NCBI GenBank assembly: GCA_014529385.2 | Contig: CM043952.1 | Coordinates: forward strand, 69,385,370 to 69,449,369 | Source of the DNA: Adiantum capillus-veneris | Lineage: Eukaryota > Streptophyta > Polypodiopsida > Polypodiales > Pteridaceae | Reading direction: 5' to 3' | Length of the DNA: 64,000 nt | Shown here: positions 44,988 through 56,600 of the stretch, one piece after another | Position numbering within the stretch: the first letter of the stretch is position 1 | How the letters are laid out: every line of letters starts with the position of its first letter | Translations under genes and position numbers: made by a program | Notes under the pieces: generated by a model | What the model saw: the letters and a program-made list of their open reading frames with translations, nothing else | The model's database searches: none | What the model was told of the DNA's origin: nothing

Positions 44988-45542
44988 GGAGGCTAGGAAG
45001 CGATGACTGGTCTTCAATGTACCAGGAGGCTCTAAAATTAAAAGAGCAAAACAAAGTTCTCTATTGTCAACCCTACAACCCGGATGGATGAGATGGAAAG
45101 GCCATTCATACTCATTATTCAGGATGATTGGATGCTCGGCATGTGCTTGCGTTTCTCAACAAACAATGCTTGGGCAATAGACTCCACATTCAAAACAAAT
45201 GTTTTTGGGATGCCACTATATGCAGCCATATTGCCAAATTAAAATGGAATTGGTTTACCCTTGTGGTTTATGTTGTGCACACATAATGTAGGAACATCTC
45301 AAGAAAGCATTGCTTTGCAAGTGACACTAAGGCTTGTGTTCCACAGAATGAACAACATTCGCCCTCGAGCATTGGTGATTGACAAGTGTATGACTTCATT
45401 ATTGGCCATCAATAAAGTTGTTCATGCTGATCAATCTTGTTGGGAGGTGGACAAAGATGGGACAACTCAACAAGTTGCATGTACTGTCTTGCTATGTTGG
45501 TTCCATACCAAGAAAGCATGGGTGGAGCACTTGCTTCCACAG

Positions 45543-45900
45543 GTTTGTAATATGGTTTTGTATGCGTGTCACAGAGGTTTATCTGTTCGTGCTTGGGTTT
45601 ATATGTCAGTGCCTAGGTTTATATGTTAGTGCCTAGGTTTATTTGTTAGTGCTTGGGTTTTTTGGTAGTGCCTGGGTTTATCTATAAATGACTTGGTTTA
45701 TCTGTCAATTCCTGTATTGATTTGTTAGTGCCTGGGTTTTTTTGGTAGTGCCTCGGTTTATTTTTCTATGCCTGGGTTTATTTGTCAGTGACTGGGTTTA
45801 TCTGTCAGTGGAGCTTATCTGTGTGTGCCTGAGCTGATATGTGTGAACTATAGATTATCTCGTATATGTTTCTTGATATGCGTGCCCACTTTTTTTGTAG
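45543..45900 (+). repeat. transposase intron 2 with ~12-unit minisatellite (MULE-1)
   Basis: About twelve tandem variants of a 20-bp unit GTGCCTGGGTTTATCTGTCA fill the intron. The MULE-2 intron 55618-55835 has about five. The lengths, 358 and 218 bases, differ by 140, the size of seven units. Confidence 0.8.
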
Positions 45901-47548
45901 GCTCCTGAGGAGATGCGTGAAACCCTATATGTATTAATGGAAAATCTAATGCAATGTGGTACAGAGGACAACTTTGAGGCTCGGTATGCCCAGTCGTTGA
46001 TAGAATGTGAAGGCCACCCTAATATTGTAAGGTATATCTGCAATGGTTGGGCTGCAAAGACATGCATGTGGCAACAAATGTGGCCAAAATATGGTCTTTT
46101 GTTTCCACATGGGCATGTGGACACTACCAATTTGGTCGAGAGACTATGGCAGTATGTGAAATACACGCTTCTAGATGCAAGGATCAATTGATCAACCTTG
46201 GATCTATTGCATGCCCTGGTGGGTGACTCCAACACCGGGACATGAATGGGTGGCACTGCTATCTAGTTCTTTCGTCTGAAGCAAGAGATTGGTATAATAT
46301 TTTCTTTTCATATTAATCAAAGCAAAGGCAATGGGTTTTTCTATGACTGCCTAGTAGGATTATTTGTTTGCATGAAGACTTGCATTTGTGCCTGGGTTTA
46401 TAGTATGGTATAGGTTTATATGGTTGCCCGGGTTTATCTGTGTCTGGATTTCATTCTGAAGCTGATCACTGTATATATTGTGTAGTTGACTCCGGAAAGC
46501 AAAACATTTATGGAAATGATCGTCTACAGACCACAAGACTTGCACGAGGTGAAGAAATCTTAAGGAGATATGCAAATGACCAATGGACGATTCAAGTTAT
46601 CGATGAAGCTGCACTCTTATTTAAGGTCTTGAGCATGTCATCCACAGGGACATGGTATCAAGTTAGTATATAATCGGCATATTGTGACTGCCCAGATTGG
46701 TTTATCAACTGCAAGCATTTGTATGGAATGGGACTCATCTTGACGGACTTCTTTTCTCATATTAGCCATATTCTACCCATCATTGTCACATCCTGAGAGG
46801 TAGTCATGGAGCACGATCCTGAAAAGTTTGAGGATACTACCATCGATGTAGAGCCCACACGAAATGCAGATGGGCAAGGGCTTCCTCCAACACAAGTTTT
46901 GACCCAATGCATTGACGAGCTAAAAGAACTGTTGCACAACATTGAAGAGGGAATTCCATCATATAGTGACTCAAAGATCTTGTCATTGGTGGGGCAAGTG
47001 CGAGCAGCATATGTTGGCCTCTTTGCTCAAAGAGCACCCATGGAGATCTATTTGCCAAAGAAGGAAAGTGTAACACAAGTACAGGCACATGTAACTGCCA
47101 CTCCACTTGGGCATAGCGAACCTAGGCCAGAAGGAGTAAATATGCAAATCACGGTGCCCACACGGCTTGCTAGGCAAACGGGTGCCTTGCAACATAAGCA
47201 TCAAAGGAGCCATAAGCAAGTTTCGTTTGCTTCACAAAGGCGGGTTTACTGCCATCATTGTTGCACAAAGACTTTCTTGGTGGACAAGGGGGTCGATACA
47301 TGCCACACTTGCAATGCATTGTTGCCTATGACTTCACGGCTAAGAGCTCAAGAAAAGCTAGGAGCATTGATAGGCCGACAAGCCTTGTTGTTTCATGGGT
47401 CTAATGCTGATGAATGCCTTGTTACGTTTGTGGTATGCGGACCAAACAATGACGATGAGCATTTGTTTGATCTGAAGTTCAATGATGGGGAAACCATGCA
47501 TGAAGTATTGGCATCAGCTCATCGAATTGTACTTTTATAAAACTGAGC

Positions 47549-47630
47549 AGTAGCAAGGAGAACCTAAAATTTGTAGAGAGGATGAATTACTAAGAGTGAA
47601 AGAGATAGATTTGGTTAAAGAGATGAGATT

Positions 47631-47702
<72 letters not shown>

Positions 47703-48862
47703 GATTAGAGATGAAAAAGAAAACAACAAGAAATCAAGAAAACATCAATGTAGAACACATCTTACTTGACAAACCCTTCGACACCATTATTGATGGAGAG
47801 AGAAGAAGCGTGGAGAATTCCACTTTGATTGATACACCAAGTGTAAGACCTTCTTTGATTAGAGTTGATCTTCCAAGGTTAGCTTGTTGCAAGAATGGCT
47901 AGTCTTCTTCTAGGAAAAAGTGTAGGCTTGGGCTTATGTTAATGGCTAAGTACAATTAGGCATTACTACTCACTTCCTCAAGAATTCCTCTCATCAATGG
48001 CTTGAATGCTTGAGTTATTTTCAAGGAAGAAGAGGTCCCCTTTTATAGGTGAAGGGAACCCACAAGGGTTTACACAAGAAGAGAGGAGCCAGTGTGAACA
48101 GGAATTGGAAAAGTTGGAAATGAGCTGTCCCTGCATGATGTGGGCAGACTGGGGTCCAGTATTTTGATCATATCTCCTCAACCGTGGCTCCAAATAAAAA
48201 AGTAAAAATATGGGCAAAAACTTCAGCTCATTATCTACGATTTTCATTTTAAAATTGTTTTCCAATTCGGATTGGAACCTTGTGTAAAAAATTCATCAAA
48301 ATAGGGTCCATTTATGGCAGCAAAAGTCTTCATGTGGTCTCTTTAGCCTAGACTTTCATTTAATTCCAAAGGACACCTCATGCCATATGAAAGCATGACA
48401 TTGCTCCTTGACAAGTTTTGTAATCATGCTTGCATTAATGCATTAAAATAAGTGTATCTTTGAAATCATGCCACCAAGTGTCCCACTAGGATTTGATTCT
48501 CTCCTAGTAGCTATTTAAAAAGAAATATAAGAAAAGTATGAAAAATACATAGAACATACATGTATTGGAGTTTACCCTAGATATAGGATCTAGCTAGGGT
48601 GTGAGATGATAATGAAATAGTAAAAATAAAGAATCAATGCTTTTTGCCCCAAGTTAAAGAGACGGAGCTATTGATGCTTTTCCCATAGTATTTTCTGATA
48701 GTAAAGTAAGGATATGTTACCCTTGAGAAAAATAATAGGATGAGATAGATTATTATTGTACTTAAATATGCATATGTACACTATAGGAAATATAATTATG
48801 TATCTAAAAAAATACAAGATAGATCTTGTAGCATGCGTTCCCACTATGTACGTGTCACAACA
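47549..48862 (+). mobile_element. solo LTR-like insertion in MULE-1
   Basis: Aligns with 15656-17104: GTAGCAAGGAGA start, TTTTATAGGTGAAGGG promoter-like block and CACAACACGA end. Contains a long AT microsatellite (47634-47698). No coding domain. It lies after the transposase stop. The MULE sequence that should lie here, including the 3' exons of the second gene, is missing. Confidence 0.55.
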
Positions 48863-48879
48863 CGATAACGCACTCTTCA

Positions 48880-49638
48880 CATCCGCCGACAGAGGAGCAT
48901 CAATCTTAAAAGGCATTGTCCTCTTAAAACCCTGCACATGTGAACACTTAACAGCAGGCACGATGGCATCCTTTAAACCACACAAATCTTTGGACAATGA
49001 CAGATAAACCCAGGCATCTACAGAAAGAGTCCTACCTGTTTTATTGGTTGGATCTCCTTTGGGGCCTTTGGGGATTTCTTCGAAGCAACACCTTGACACG
49101 CCTCTCGAGGTACATCCGCCGACAAAGAAGCATTTTGGTCCTGAGGCGTTGCAATCGTCAAACCCTGCATACGTTGGAACAAGTAAACCCAAACATCCAC
49201 AGATAAACCCAGACATTCACAGGTAAACCTGGGAACTATCTTACTTGTTCTGGCTGTTGGGCCTTTAAAGCCCCCTTCTTCCCTTCCTTGGTCATAGCAG
49301 CAGGCTTGCACGGCTCCGGTTCTACAACTGCCACTGGAGGAATATCTTCATTGTTTGGTCCTTTCCCCGCTTTCTTCTGCGTTTCCCCGATCACAACAGC
49401 AGTCTTGACAGACGAAGGCTCCGGAACAACATCGGACTAAGACATTGCAAGAGGGAGCTCCCCCCCCCCACCTCTTTGACCTCCTCAGCCGGCATTGGCC
49501 CCACCCTCGACCGCATGGCTCTCATCGGAGGCGGCTTTTTGGCTCCCCTCCCAACCCTTCCAACAGACTTCTTTGGCGGAGGTGTAGAGTAGGCGCCCCT
49601 CATTCCCTTCCTCCTCCCTTCTTCGCCTTGCCCGCCAT
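48880..49638 (-). pseudogene. MULE-1 second gene, 5' part
   Basis: On the minus strand it starts MAGKAKKGGGRE at 49638 and, after a frameshift, continues MRGAYSTPPPKKSVGRVGRG, a basic Pro/Lys/Arg-rich N-terminus. The next exon ends GALKAQQPEQ before GTAAGA near 49245. The following exon encodes one copy of the module SADVPREACQGVASKKSPKA with KEIQPTKQ, and the last visible one ends DAPLSADVKSAL at about 48880. Introns carry TAAACCCAGGCA-type units, which are sense-strand GGGTTTATCTGT. The 3' exons known from MULE-2 are absent. The product is unknown and probably nuclear. Confidence 0.6.
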
Positions 49639-49959
49639 CTCTACGCAATCCTGGACAGAGCTCCCCCTTTCCCGCGATGCCCTTAAAACCCCCTGGATAG
49701 ACCTGCGCGATGCCCTGAAACACCACCTCAAACCCCAAAACACAGTTGGCAATGTTGAACGCTAATCTTGCAAGCTGTATGGTCCGCGCAAAGTGAAAGC
49801 AACCCGGGCGACGCCATGGTTGACCAGCACGCTCCCCTCACTGCCTGAGGTGAGGTGCGGTGAGGTGACACACCCCACTTCAAAATCATGGCGGGGATCC
49901 CGTCGGATTTCCCCCTCCCCGTCATAATTAATGCCGACGTGGATTTCCGTTGCCATCTC

Positions 49960-50151
49960 ACCCCTGCCCGATGGCCACCTCACCCGCCCGGCGCCACATC
50001 GTCCCGCCATTTGTCGCTCGGGTTTTCCTCCTACCCCAAGCGCACCCCCACCACGCAGACGATCCAGATCGCCTCGCCGACCACGCCCCAGTTCCGCGCC
50101 ATCGATCCCATGAACGAGCTTCTTAAATGCACATGTGCATATAGTACTGAG
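49960..50151 (-). repeat. MULE-1 right terminal inverted repeat
   Basis: The reverse complement matches 43006-43200 with scattered differences. Its outer end reads TATAGTACTGAG and is followed by the target duplication GCAATCC. Confidence 0.85.
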
Positions 50152-50258
50152 GCAATCCCTCCCATAGTGGAGCGTGACACACACTCAAAACACAGTCTCG
50201 AGTTTCTCACATTCTCATATAGTCTAGACTGCATAGACTACAAAGCTAATGGTCTCTC

Positions 50259-50310
<52 letters not shown>

Positions 50311-50336
50311 CCCCCCCCCCCCCCCCCCCCCCCCGC
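50152..50336. repeat. right flank of MULE-1 with CT and poly-C tract
   Basis: The target duplication is at 50152-50158. A CT microsatellite (50252-50307) runs into about 27 C bases (50308-50334). Long poly-C is unstable, and its length may be an assembly estimate. Confidence 0.7.
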
Positions 50337-50402
50337 AACATTTCTCCGTCAGGCTTTTGCCCATTGCAGAAGATTCCCCACTGCTGCCTCCCGTAGGAGT
50401 CT
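50337..50402 (-). pseudogene. fragment of plastid-type 16S rRNA gene
   Basis: The plus strand reads CTCCGTCAGGCTTTTGCCC...CCCCACTGCTGCCTCCCGTA then GGAGTCT, the antisense of the highly conserved 16S region around E. coli position 340-400 (the universal bacterial primer site). Plastid 16S shares this sequence. Two expected CpG sites appear as TG and CA, as expected from decay of methylated nuclear DNA. It is about 65 bp, not a functional rRNA, and best read as a nuclear plastid-DNA insert. Confidence 0.75.
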
Positions 50403-51579
50403 CTCTCTCTTTGTTCGTATAGCGAACACTGCTTGAAGGTTCCAGATTGAGGAGTTGTTGACACGTTGTGACGTGTTTGGCGAAACGGTGCGGACCACCC
50501 CAAAGTCTTTGAGATATGTTTTTTAATGCTTTTGGGGGCCTTATATGTAAAAAAAGCATGCTTGTACAAAGTGTACAAAGGTGGTGTGTGCCAGCTGTCT
50601 CTACGCATGCGTGCCAATTGTGCGGGGTACATAGTTTTGCTCTTTTTGTACATAGAAGTGTCGAGACTTCAAAGTGTGAGTAAGTGATTTAAAAATATGA
50701 AAAAAAACTGAACTTTTATCAGCTTGGGGTCGTGAGTGAGTGGGAGTTTTCAGCTGTGAAGAAGAAAGCCTCTCTTGCTGCAGTCTGCGGTGGTGCGTGG
50801 GGGTTGTGTAGTGGAGGTGCCCGTGTGTGTGTGCGAGGGCCTGGAGCCTTGATTGGAGAGTGTGTCTCTCATCAAGAAGGCCATGAACATGGGTGGTGAC
50901 CTCTGCACTTTCACCCCTCTTCTCTCATTTTGGTGATGGAAGCTGCGTGAAGTGGAGCTCTCTTGTACGCGTGTGCCTGCTACTCAGGTTTGGCAGTGAA
51001 AGCCCCTTCTTATTGTTGTGAATGGGAGGTTGTTTCCCCATGTTTTCCATGGTTTTTTTTGAGTTTTTTGGCTGAGAATCATGAGTTTTTGTAAAACTCA
51101 TGATTGGCATGGTTTTTGATGGGTTTGTGTACATGGTTGGGAGCGACTATGGAGCCCCTTCTTGCATATGCAAGGGCTGCTGAGATGGTGTGAGGGTATG
51201 GTGTTTATGAACCAATGTGCAGAGATTTTCCTTGGTTTTCATTGGTTTTTTTCCCCAAAATTTAGTGCCTTTTTTGTTTCCTTGACTGCAATTGATCATA
51301 GCTAGGGCTATAACAGTATAGAGGGAAGCTAGTCGAGTGTAGGCGGGGTTTTGTGCATGCAAGGGTGAGTGTGTTTGTGAGTGGAGATTGGATCCTATCC
51401 TCTTGTGAGAGATAGTTTACTTTTCCTCATATATCTTGTGAGTATGGAGGTGTTATAGAGGCCACCCCCAAATCCTTCACAACGTGGTAGGACCATTTTC
51501 TAAACAGTGATGTTGGGTGTCTGGGTGGCACTCAGAACAGGGGGACCAGAAGGTGTAGAGGAACAGTCTCGCCAAGTTA
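50403..51579. other. unassigned noncoding sequence, possible LTR relic
   Basis: No gene. At 51450-51470 TATAGAGGCCACCCCC matches the U5 phrase of the LTR ends at 25000 and 36810, so part of this may be an old LTR of the same lineage. The rest shows nothing recognisable. Confidence 0.4.
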
Positions 51580-51799
51580 GGCTATGGTCATGCGAGGCTT
51601 AGTTTCCTTTGACCCTCTCTGACAGCAAACAGCTTTCCACCGGCATAGTTTTGTAACTATGCCCGTCCATTACCGATCATCGCCATGACTCTCTCTCTTT
51701 GCTTTCCCTCTTTCTACCTGCTGCTCATGGTGACACGGTTAGCTCCTGTCAGACGGTGTCTTAGACCTACGGATAACTAAGCATCGTGTGACCATAGCC
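51580..51799. mobile_element. Tourist-like MITE (PIF/Harbinger type)
   Basis: The left end GGCTATGGTCATGCGAGGCT and the right end, whose complement reads GGCTATGGTCACACGATGCT, form terminal inverted repeats of about 28 bp that continue weakly inward (CTGACAG on both). TTA flanks both sides (51577-51579 and 51800-51802), the 3-bp target duplication of PIF/Harbinger elements. It is 220 bp with no coding capacity. Confidence 0.75.
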
Positions 51800-51802
51800 T
51801 TA

Positions 51803-52504
51803 GATGAGAGAGCATTAATCGAAGCAAGAAGCTGCCACCATGTGGGGTACCCTCCCCTCTAGGCTTCTTCTTCTTCTCCCCCTTCCTTCAATACAACACT
51901 TTCAAGGAGCGCCTAACCTTCTCCTCCCCCACCAATTTCAATGGTAGGAGTAGCACCTCTGCAACTCTCATCCACACCATCATGGCACTATACCCTTGGT
52001 GCAACAGTGCGTGCTGGAGTGTCACCTTCCTCCTTGAGTTGGGAAAGCTGTGCCAGCCTCACAATCAATCTCCCTCCCGAGTGGCCTCCTTCCAATCCCC
52101 TAGCTACAACTTCTGGCTTCGAGCTTCCCTTTCCCATTTCAAGAGAGGAGGTCGCAGCTGAGCGCATGCGTTTTTGCACCTACATTGGTCCGCCTTTAGT
52201 AGCTAGAGATCAATGCTTGGCTTGGGATCTGCTACTCCAGGTAATGGCCGAGAACATGGCGGTCTCAGCAATGAGACCACTTGGCGTTTTTGCATGGACA
52301 TTGGGGCCCTTTAGCTCCATCATATCATACCCTCTAACCTGCTACACGTGGGCATCAATTGTAGTTGTTGCACCCGCTTTAGCTTGCGTATTGCTGCACG
52401 TACACAGCCTGCAAATAAGAGAGAAAGCTCCTTGCAGCGCGCATGGCTCTTAAGTCCAGTTGAGGAGCTCAATGGAAGCTTTCACTTCTCACAGAAGGTC
52501 CGTG

Positions 52505-52554
<50 letters not shown>

Positions 52555-52609
52555 GATTGCAAGCCTCCTCATGCGCACACATGACACACCACCACATTAG
52601 GTGCAGCTG

Positions 52610-52658
<49 letters not shown>

Positions 52659-52946
52659 GCTTGCAATTCTCCTTGGGTGTGCACACACACAACCACAGTT
52701 GGTGTAGCTGAAACATGTAGCACAGGCACAACTGGAAGCATCCTTGCAGGCGCGGCCGAATAATGGGCACACTCACACACACATATCCTGCAGAGATGGC
52801 ATGGTTTTCCCATGACCGAGCATGCAATCCTATTTCCATACACACACACAACATTATGGAGCATTGCTGTGCTGAGCTAACTTCTACACACACATAGCTG
52901 TCGATAGCTCTCTCTCACACACGTACACAACCTTATTGTATCTTAC

Positions 52947-52987
<41 letters not shown>

Positions 52988-53068
52988 GCGACACATGAAA
53001 CAACTAACTCAGGATCTCACCTGCGATGGAGATGCAGGAACAAGGAATGTCGCTCTCTCTCTCTCTCA

Positions 53069-53104
<36 letters not shown>

Positions 53105-53108
53105 AACA

Positions 53109-53139
<31 letters not shown>

Positions 53140-53241
53140 GATTGACTTCCTCAAAAGTTCCAATGCATGTCTGACAATAGCCGTGCACTTTGTCCCATCT
53201 CTCTCTCTCCCCCTCTCTCCCTCGTTTCAAGATGGGATATC
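51803..53241. other. noncoding, CT/CA microsatellites
   Basis: CT tracts at 52509-52552, 52615-52651, 52950-52987 and 53052-53094, then CA (53096-53140). Around 52550-52740 a roughly 100-bp unit ending GTAGCTG/GCAGCTG is duplicated with much divergence. A plus frame at 51941-52453 (170 codons) shows no recognisable domain and is not called a gene. Confidence 0.5.
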
Positions 53242-53430
53242 CTCAGGACTATATACACATCTACATTTAAGAAGCTCGTTGATGGGATCGACGACGCGGA
53301 ACTGAGGCGTGATCGGCGAGACGATCTAGATCGTCCACGTGGCGGGGCCGGGCTCGGGGTAGGAGGTAAACACGGGCGCCGAATGGCGGGACGAAGTGGC
53401 GTCGCGGGTTGGTGATGTGGCCTCGGGCGA
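53242..53430 (+). repeat. MULE-2 left terminal inverted repeat
   Basis: Very similar to 43006-43200 and to the complement of 49960-50151. It has the TTTAAGAAGCTCGTT segment that MULE-1 left has lost but MULE-1 right keeps. Confidence 0.8.
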
Positions 53431-53669
53431 CGGGTGCCACGTGGATAAAGGGGCAAGTGGGTGGTCGGGGCGGATTTCCGTGCGCGGACAATGATTGTCA
53501 GTTAGGGCGCCGAAAGGGATTGCTTCATGCAAGGTGGGGTGGCAGGGTAGCGGGTCAGTTTCATATTTGAACTGGGGAAGGTCATGCAACAGAGCAGGTG
53601 CAGGGGTAAACCCGGGCTTCTGAACAGGGGGCGCAGGCGGGTGTTTTGTGTTGACGAAGATGCACGCCT

Positions 53670-56600
53670 CCGCCAGTGGAGGGGCAGCGGTTGGGGGGCC
53701 TTGGGGGTGGGATCTGAATGGGTTGCTCTTGCAACTACAAGGCAATGAGAGCTTCGGGGAGCTTGATGGTGCTTGGACGAGTCCGAGGGAGGGGCAGTTG
53801 GCGCTTCGGATGGAAACTCAAGTGATATGGATGAGGTGGAAGAGTTCTTTGAAGATAATCAAAGTGGGTGTTTGGATGCATTTGCTTTTTCATCAACTAG
53901 GTACTTTGCTTTTGATAGACAAACATACGGGCTTATGATAGCTTCTATGGAAAGTGGCCAAACGATTACCATAAGTTCTCTCAAAGCCCATGACAAGCCA
54001 TGTGTGCTAGACTTGAAAAAATGGCAAGAATGAGAGATCACTCCACGTAATGGTTGACCAAGGTGGATCTTCGCGTCTTGTTATTGGGATTGGAAAGTTG
54101 ATTGCATGTATAGAAGATTGGGAAAGCATTGTTTCCGCATGCCACTCAAACGACCATTTATGCTTGCGGGCAACGATGGCATCCATTGCATGTACATGGT
54201 TCACAAGTATTAGACAGCATGGAATCCCACTTGCTTATGTGAAGGAATTTTTGAACTTGTGTGTTTGTGCATAGTTGCCCAAGTTGGGGGAATTGGAGAG
54301 CCATGACACCAATTCCACAGAAAAGTGCCCGGGTTTACAAGACAGACAAAAGAGTCCCGGCAAGGATGAAGGTGGTGTTGAGGAACATACAACACTGATG
54401 GATGATATTCAAAATGTGATCAACGCTATTGCCATCAAGCACAAGGCTAGATTGGTAGAGCGGCAATCATCGTCGTCGAGGGGCTTCATTCAACTTGTGT
54501 GTTATCGCAATGGGGAGGCACGAAGAAAGGGCCACGATCATCGAAGATTGCGCACATCAAATAAGTATGGATGCCCGTTTACTATCATCATTCAACGCGT
54601 CTATGATATAAAGGAAAGTGTAAGGATAAGGGTTCATGTTGGGCACAAAGGTAATGTGCCGGGATCACGTGAGGATCTTTATCACTTGTCGGTGCATCCT
54701 ACTGTGAGGAAACGATGCATGGAAGATTTGTTTGACGTTGGAACATGTCGCCATGTCGCAAAGATGAGTGTCTCCAAGGAGCTATTTCACTTCAATATGG
54801 CATTGCCGATAGAGCAAGTGTCACATAGATTCTTCATGATACCAAAGGAAATTCAAATGATGGCATATAAGCTTCGATCCGAAGGTAAATAAAGCCCTAA
54901 ATGTCTCCTTGCTGGGATAATCATAGGTTTGTATGGACTTATCTGTCATGGTGCCTGGGTTTATTTTGGGGTAGTGCTAGAGTTTATTTATTATTTTGAC
55001 TAGGTTTATCTGTCAGATTCATTTAAGACTTGAGTTTAATTGACTGCTTTTGTTTAGGGAGGCTAGGAAGCGATGACTGGTCCTCAATGTACCAGGAGGC
55101 TCTAAAATTAAAAGAGCAAAACAAAGTTCTCTATTGTCAACCCTACAACCCGGATGCCTTCGATGAGATGGAAAGTCCATTCATACTCATTATTCAGGAT
55201 GATTGGATGCTCGGCATGTGCTTGCGTTTCTCAACAAACAATGCTTGGGCAATAGACTCCACATTCAAAAAAAATGTTTTTGGGATGCCACTCTATGCAG
55301 CCATATTGCCAAATCAAAATGGAATTGGTTTACCCTTGTGGGTTATGTTATGCACACATGATGTAAGAACATCTCAAGAAAGCATTGCTTTGCAAGTGAC
55401 ACTAAGGCTTGTGTTAAACAGAATGAACAACATTCGCCCTCGAGCATTGGTGATTGACAAGTGTATGACTTCATTATTGGCCATCAATAAAGTTGTTCAT
55501 GCTGATCAATCTTGTTGGGAGGTGGACAAAGATGGGACAACTCAACAAGTTGCATGTACTGTCTTGCTATGTTGGTTCCATACCAAGAAAGCATGGGTGG
55601 AGCACTTGCTTCCACATGTTTGTAATATGGTTTTATATATTTGTAGGTGGGTTTATCTGCATGTGAGAGGTTTATCTGTTAGTGCCTAGGTTTATTCTGT
55701 CAGTGTCTGGGTTTATCTGTCAGTGCCTTGGTTTTCTGTGTGTGAGAGCTTATCTGTGTGGACCTGGGCTAATATGGGTGAACTATAGATTATCTCGTAT
55801 ATGTTTCTTGATATGCTTGCCCACTTTTTTTGCAGGCTCCTAAGGAGATGCGTGAAACCCTATATGCATCAATGGAAAATCTAATGCAATGTGGTACAGA
55901 GGACAACTTTGAGGCTCGCTATGCCCAGTTGTTGATAGAATGTGAAGGCCACCCTAATATTGTAAGGTATATCTGCAATGGTTGGGCCGCAAAGACATGC
56001 ATCTGGTGACGAATGTGGCCAAAATACGGTCGTTTATTTCCACATGGGCATGTGGACACTACCAATTTGGTCGAGCGACTATGGCAGTATGTGAAATACA
56101 CGCTTGTAGATGCAAGGATCAATCGATCAACCTTGGATTGATTGCATGCCCTGGTGGGTGACTCCAACACCGGGACACGAATGGGTGGCACTGCTATCGA
56201 GTTCTTTTGTCAGAAGCAAGAGATTGGTATAATATTTTCTTTTCATATTAATCAAAGCAAAGGCAATGGGTTTTTCTATGACTGCCTAGTAGGATTATTC
56301 GTTTGCATGAAGACTTGCATTTGTGCCTGGGTTTATAGTATGGTATAGGTTTATATGGTTGCCTGGGTTTATCTGTGTCTAGATTGCTTCGGAAGCTGAT
56401 CACTGTATATTTTGTGTAGTTGACTCTGGAAAGCACAACATTTATGGAAATGATCGGTTGCAAACCACAATACTTGCACGAGGTGAAGAAATCTTAAGGA
56501 GATATGCAAATGACCCATCGACGATTCAAGATATCGATGAATCTGCACTCTTATTTAAGGTCTTGAGCATGTCATCCATAGGGACATGGTATCAAGTTAG

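Larger units (their letters stand above)
43416..47540 (+). pseudogene. MULE-1 transposase (MURA/FAR1-like), four visible exons
   Basis: Cut-and-paste transposase. Exon 1 (43416-44792) starts at MHASASGGEAVGG, shifts frame in a G-rich tract near 43550, and carries a FAR1/WRKY-like zinc region (CGCPFTIVIQ, GHKGHVLGSREDLYHL). Exon 2 (44988-45542) has AWAIDSTFKTN and LVIDKCMTS (catalytic Asp pair) and LCWFHTKKAW (C-x2-H). Exon 3 (45901-46291) ends the fold with TTNLVERLWQYVK (Glu). Exon 4 (46486-47540) has a SWIM finger YCDCPDWFINCKHLY and a C-terminal CHHC..CHTC zinc pair. Lesions: a 5-bp deletion near 45085, stops in exon 3, and TAA before the SWIM finger. Introns hold the GGGTTTATCTGTCA units. 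Confidence 0.8.
43006..50151 (+). mobile_element. MULE-1, complete Mutator-like transposon
   Basis: Both ends begin CTCAG(G/T)ACTATAT and form terminal inverted repeats of about 190 bp. GCAATCC stands directly outside both ends (42999-43005 and 50152-50158), a 7-bp target duplication; 8-11 bp is more usual for MULEs. Inside are a MURA-type transposase on the plus strand (43416-47540) and a second gene on the minus strand (49638 leftward), so transcription converges from the two ends as in maize MuDR. An LTR-like insertion (47549-48862) lies between the genes. Confidence 0.85.

Noticed and set aside
45543-45900. CRISPR-like repeat array
   Set aside because: The 20-bp units are directly adjacent without spacers and lie in a plant transposon intron.
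50337-50402. An rRNA gene on the minus strand
   Set aside because: Only about 65 bases match 16S and both sides are microsatellite; it is a fragment, not a gene.
51941-52453. 170-codon protein
   Set aside because: No recognisable domain, no homologous copy in the window, and no neighbouring signals; chance opening remains likely.
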